Origin: Climacium dendroides
Taxonomy: Eukaryota; Streptophyta; Bryopsida; Hypnales; Climaciaceae
Direction: 5' to 3'
DNA: 64,000 nucleotides
Assembly: GCA_950106755.1 (NCBI GenBank)
Contig: OX467085.1
Coordinates: 2,046,001 to 2,110,000 of the forward strand
Shown: positions 62,509 to 64,000 of the stretch, piece by piece
Numbering within the stretch: the first letter of the stretch is position 1
Layout of the letters: every line of letters begins with the position of its first letter
The notes under the pieces: model-generated
What the model was told of the DNA's origin: nothing
The model's database searches: none
The model's input: only the letters and a program-made list of their open reading frames with translations
Translations under genes and position numbers: made by a program

Positions 62509-63212
62509 GAAATGGGTGTTGAAGAATGAGACTCTAAAAATCATGTTGTATTTAATAGATACCAAACCAATAAATTATAGGCTTTTGACGTGGAAGCATG
62601 TCCGAAATTATAACACACAAGTTGCAAATCGTCGAAATAGTTAGGATTCATGGAAAAATGAAGTTTAAGAGAACCCTATTGCTTTCCCACACTTTTTCAA
62701 TCGAAATGGGTGTTGAAGAATGAGACTCTAAAAATCATGCTGTATTTAATAGATACCAAACCAATAAATTATAGGCTTTTGACGTGGAAGCATGTCCGAA
62801 ATTATAACACACAAGTTGCAAATCGTCGAAATAGTTAGGATTCATGGAAAAATGAACTTTAAGAAAACCGTATGGCTTTCCCACACTTTTTCAATCGAAA
62901 TGGGTGTTGAAGAATGAGACTCTAAAAATCATGTTGTATTTAATAGATACCAAACCAATAAATTATAGGCTTTTGACGTCGAAGCATGTCCGAAATTATA
63001 ACACACAAGTTGCAAATCGTCGAAATACTTAGGATTCATGGAAAAATGAAGTTTAAGAAAACCGTATAGCTTCCCCACACTTTTTCAATCGAAATGGGTG
63101 TTGAAGAATGAGACTCTAAAAATCATGCTGTATTTAATAGAAACCAAACCAATAAATTATAGGCTTTTGACGTCGAAGCATGTCCGAAATCATAACACAC
63201 AAGTTGCAAATC
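62509..63212 (+). repeat. Short 7-monomer-offset duplication, copy 2
   Basis: Second copy of 61151-61854. A third m189 c unit follows only three monomers later (63439, offset 582 bp), with the same GTATAG unit after it, so this segment was partly copied once more at short range. Confidence 0.7.
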
Positions 63213-63832
63213 TTCGAAATAGTTAGGATTCATGGAAAAATGAAGTTTAAGAGAACCCTATTGCTTCCGCACACTTTTTCAATTGAAATGGGTGTTGAAG
63301 AATGAGACTCTAAAAATCATGTTGTATTTAATAGATACCAAACCAATAAATTATAGGCTTTTGACGTGGAAGCATGTCCGAAATTATAACACACAAGTTG
63401 CAAATCGTCGAAATAGTTAGGATTCATGGAAAAATGAACTTTAAGAAAACCGTATGGCTTTCCCACACTTTTTCAATCGAAATGGGTGTTGAAGAATGAG
63501 ACTCTAAAAATCATGTTGTATTTAATAGATACCAAACCAATAAATTATAGGCTTTTGACGTCGAAGCATGTCCGAAATTATAACACACAAGTTGCAAATC
63601 GTCGAAATACTTAGGATTCATGGAAAAATGAAGTTTAAGAAAACCGTATAGCTTCCCCACACTTTTTCAATCGAAATGGGTGTTGAAGAATGAGACTATA
63701 AAAATCATGCTGTATTTAATAGAAACCAAACCAATAAATTATAGGCTTTTGACGTCGAAGCATGTCCGAAATCATAACACACAAGTTGCAAATCGTCGAA
63801 ATAGTTAGGATTCATGGAAAAATGAAGTTTAA

Positions 63833-64000
63833 GAGAACCCTATTGCTTCCCCACACTTTTTCAATTGAAATGGGCGTTGAAGAATGAGACTCTAAAAATC
63901 ATGTTGTATTTAATAGATACCAAACCAATTAATTATAGGCTTTTGACGTCGAAGCATGTCCGAAATTATAACACACAAGTTGCAAATCGTCGAAATAGTT
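63833..64000 (+). repeat. Partial monomer at the window edge
   Basis: The final unit stops at m168 because the window ends. It has private m43 c (GGGCGTTG) and m98 t (CCAATTAATT, shared with units near 44331, 50345 and 54613). The array evidently continues beyond the window. Confidence 0.95.

Larger units (their letters stand above)
1..64000 (+). repeat. 194-bp tandem satellite array filling the window
   Basis: Head-to-tail copies of one 194-bp monomer run from the first base to the last with no break, inversion, inserted element or unique sequence. Monomer starts fall at 1, 195, 389, 583 and so on. The phase holds exactly to the end once six 1-bp insertions are allowed for, giving 329 complete monomers and one partial. 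Consensus G+C is about 33.5%. Landmarks in each unit are a T5 tract (m25-29), a 12-bp palindrome centred on CAATTG (m27-38), A5 tracts (m62-66 and m180-184), AATAAA (m95-100), GACGTC or GACGTG (m113-118) and TCGTCG (m155-160). Size, orientation and homogeneity fit eukaryotic centromeric or pericentromeric satellite; that role is inferred, not shown. The family was not recognised. Confidence 0.98.
43657..64000 (+). repeat. Right zone: m34 c and m72 c variants
   Basis: Monomers with m34 c, which breaks the central palindrome, are frequent here, often combined with m72 c. A GAAAACCGTATAG start recurs with m166 c just upstream. Other variants concentrated here are m189 c (48113, 52381, 58977, 61499, 62857, 63439), m129 t (for example 43785, 51157, 57365) and m185 c (four copies). 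Internal duplications have offsets of 582, 1,358, 1,940, 4,268, 6,014 and 6,596 bp, which are 3, 7, 10, 22, 31 and 34 monomers. The left edge is approximate. Confidence 0.65.

Noticed and set aside
1..64000. CRISPR array
   Set aside because: Repeats are contiguous 194-bp units without short direct repeats separated by unique spacers, and there are no cas-like genes.
1..64000. Tandem gene family or repeat-protein gene
   Set aside because: 194 is not divisible by 3 and stop codons occur in every monomer in each frame examined, so no frame reads through successive units.
1..64000. Known satellite families such as human alpha satellite or the Arabidopsis 178-bp repeat
   Set aside because: Unit length differs and I recognise no matching stretch of sequence; a database search would be needed to name the family.
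1..64000. Bacterial or phage origin of the window
   Set aside because: No coding sequence in 64 kb and a pure satellite structure are incompatible with a normal prokaryotic or phage genome.

Overview
The whole window is one uninterrupted array of tandem satellite DNA. I found no gene, RNA gene, transposon, CRISPR array or unique sequence in it. Every base belongs to a head-to-tail monomer of 194 bp, all in the same orientation. Counting monomer starts from base 1 gives 329 complete monomers plus a final partial one of 168 bp at 63833-64000. Of the 329, 323 fit 194 bp and six fit 195 bp; the six share the same 1-bp insertion. The consensus is about 33.5% G+C (65 of 194, counted by hand). Monomers differ by substitutions at a limited set of recurring positions and almost never in length.

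An array of this size, regularity and homogeneity points to eukaryotic heterochromatin, most plausibly centromeric or pericentromeric, in a long-read assembly. A 194-bp unit lies near nucleosome repeat length, as many plant and animal centromere satellites do. I do not recognise the family, so I cannot name the organism or choose between plant and animal.

The array is patchy above the monomer level. The left zone (about 1-27,354) is built from sets of 5 to 13 monomers, each opened by a distinctive variant called type K here. The commonest plan is a 9-monomer set, with 8-, 7- and 5-monomer versions that look like deletion derivatives. This zone also carries two large duplications, at offsets of 5,820 bp (30 monomers) and 6,790 bp (35 monomers). 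The middle zone (about 27,355-43,656) is marked by the six 195-bp monomers and by duplications at 1,747, 2,329 and 3,105 bp. The right zone (about 43,657-64,000) is rich in monomers that break the central palindrome. It has duplications at 1,358, 1,940, 4,268 and 6,014 bp.

The pattern is one of recent local segmental duplication by unequal exchange or break repair, with occasional chimeric monomers marking recombination inside a unit. No protein function is indicated. Four 62-codon open frames are by-products of one substitution that removes a stop codon. Monomer positions below (m1-m194) count from the first G of GAGAACCC. Comparisons were made by eye, so difference counts are minimum values.
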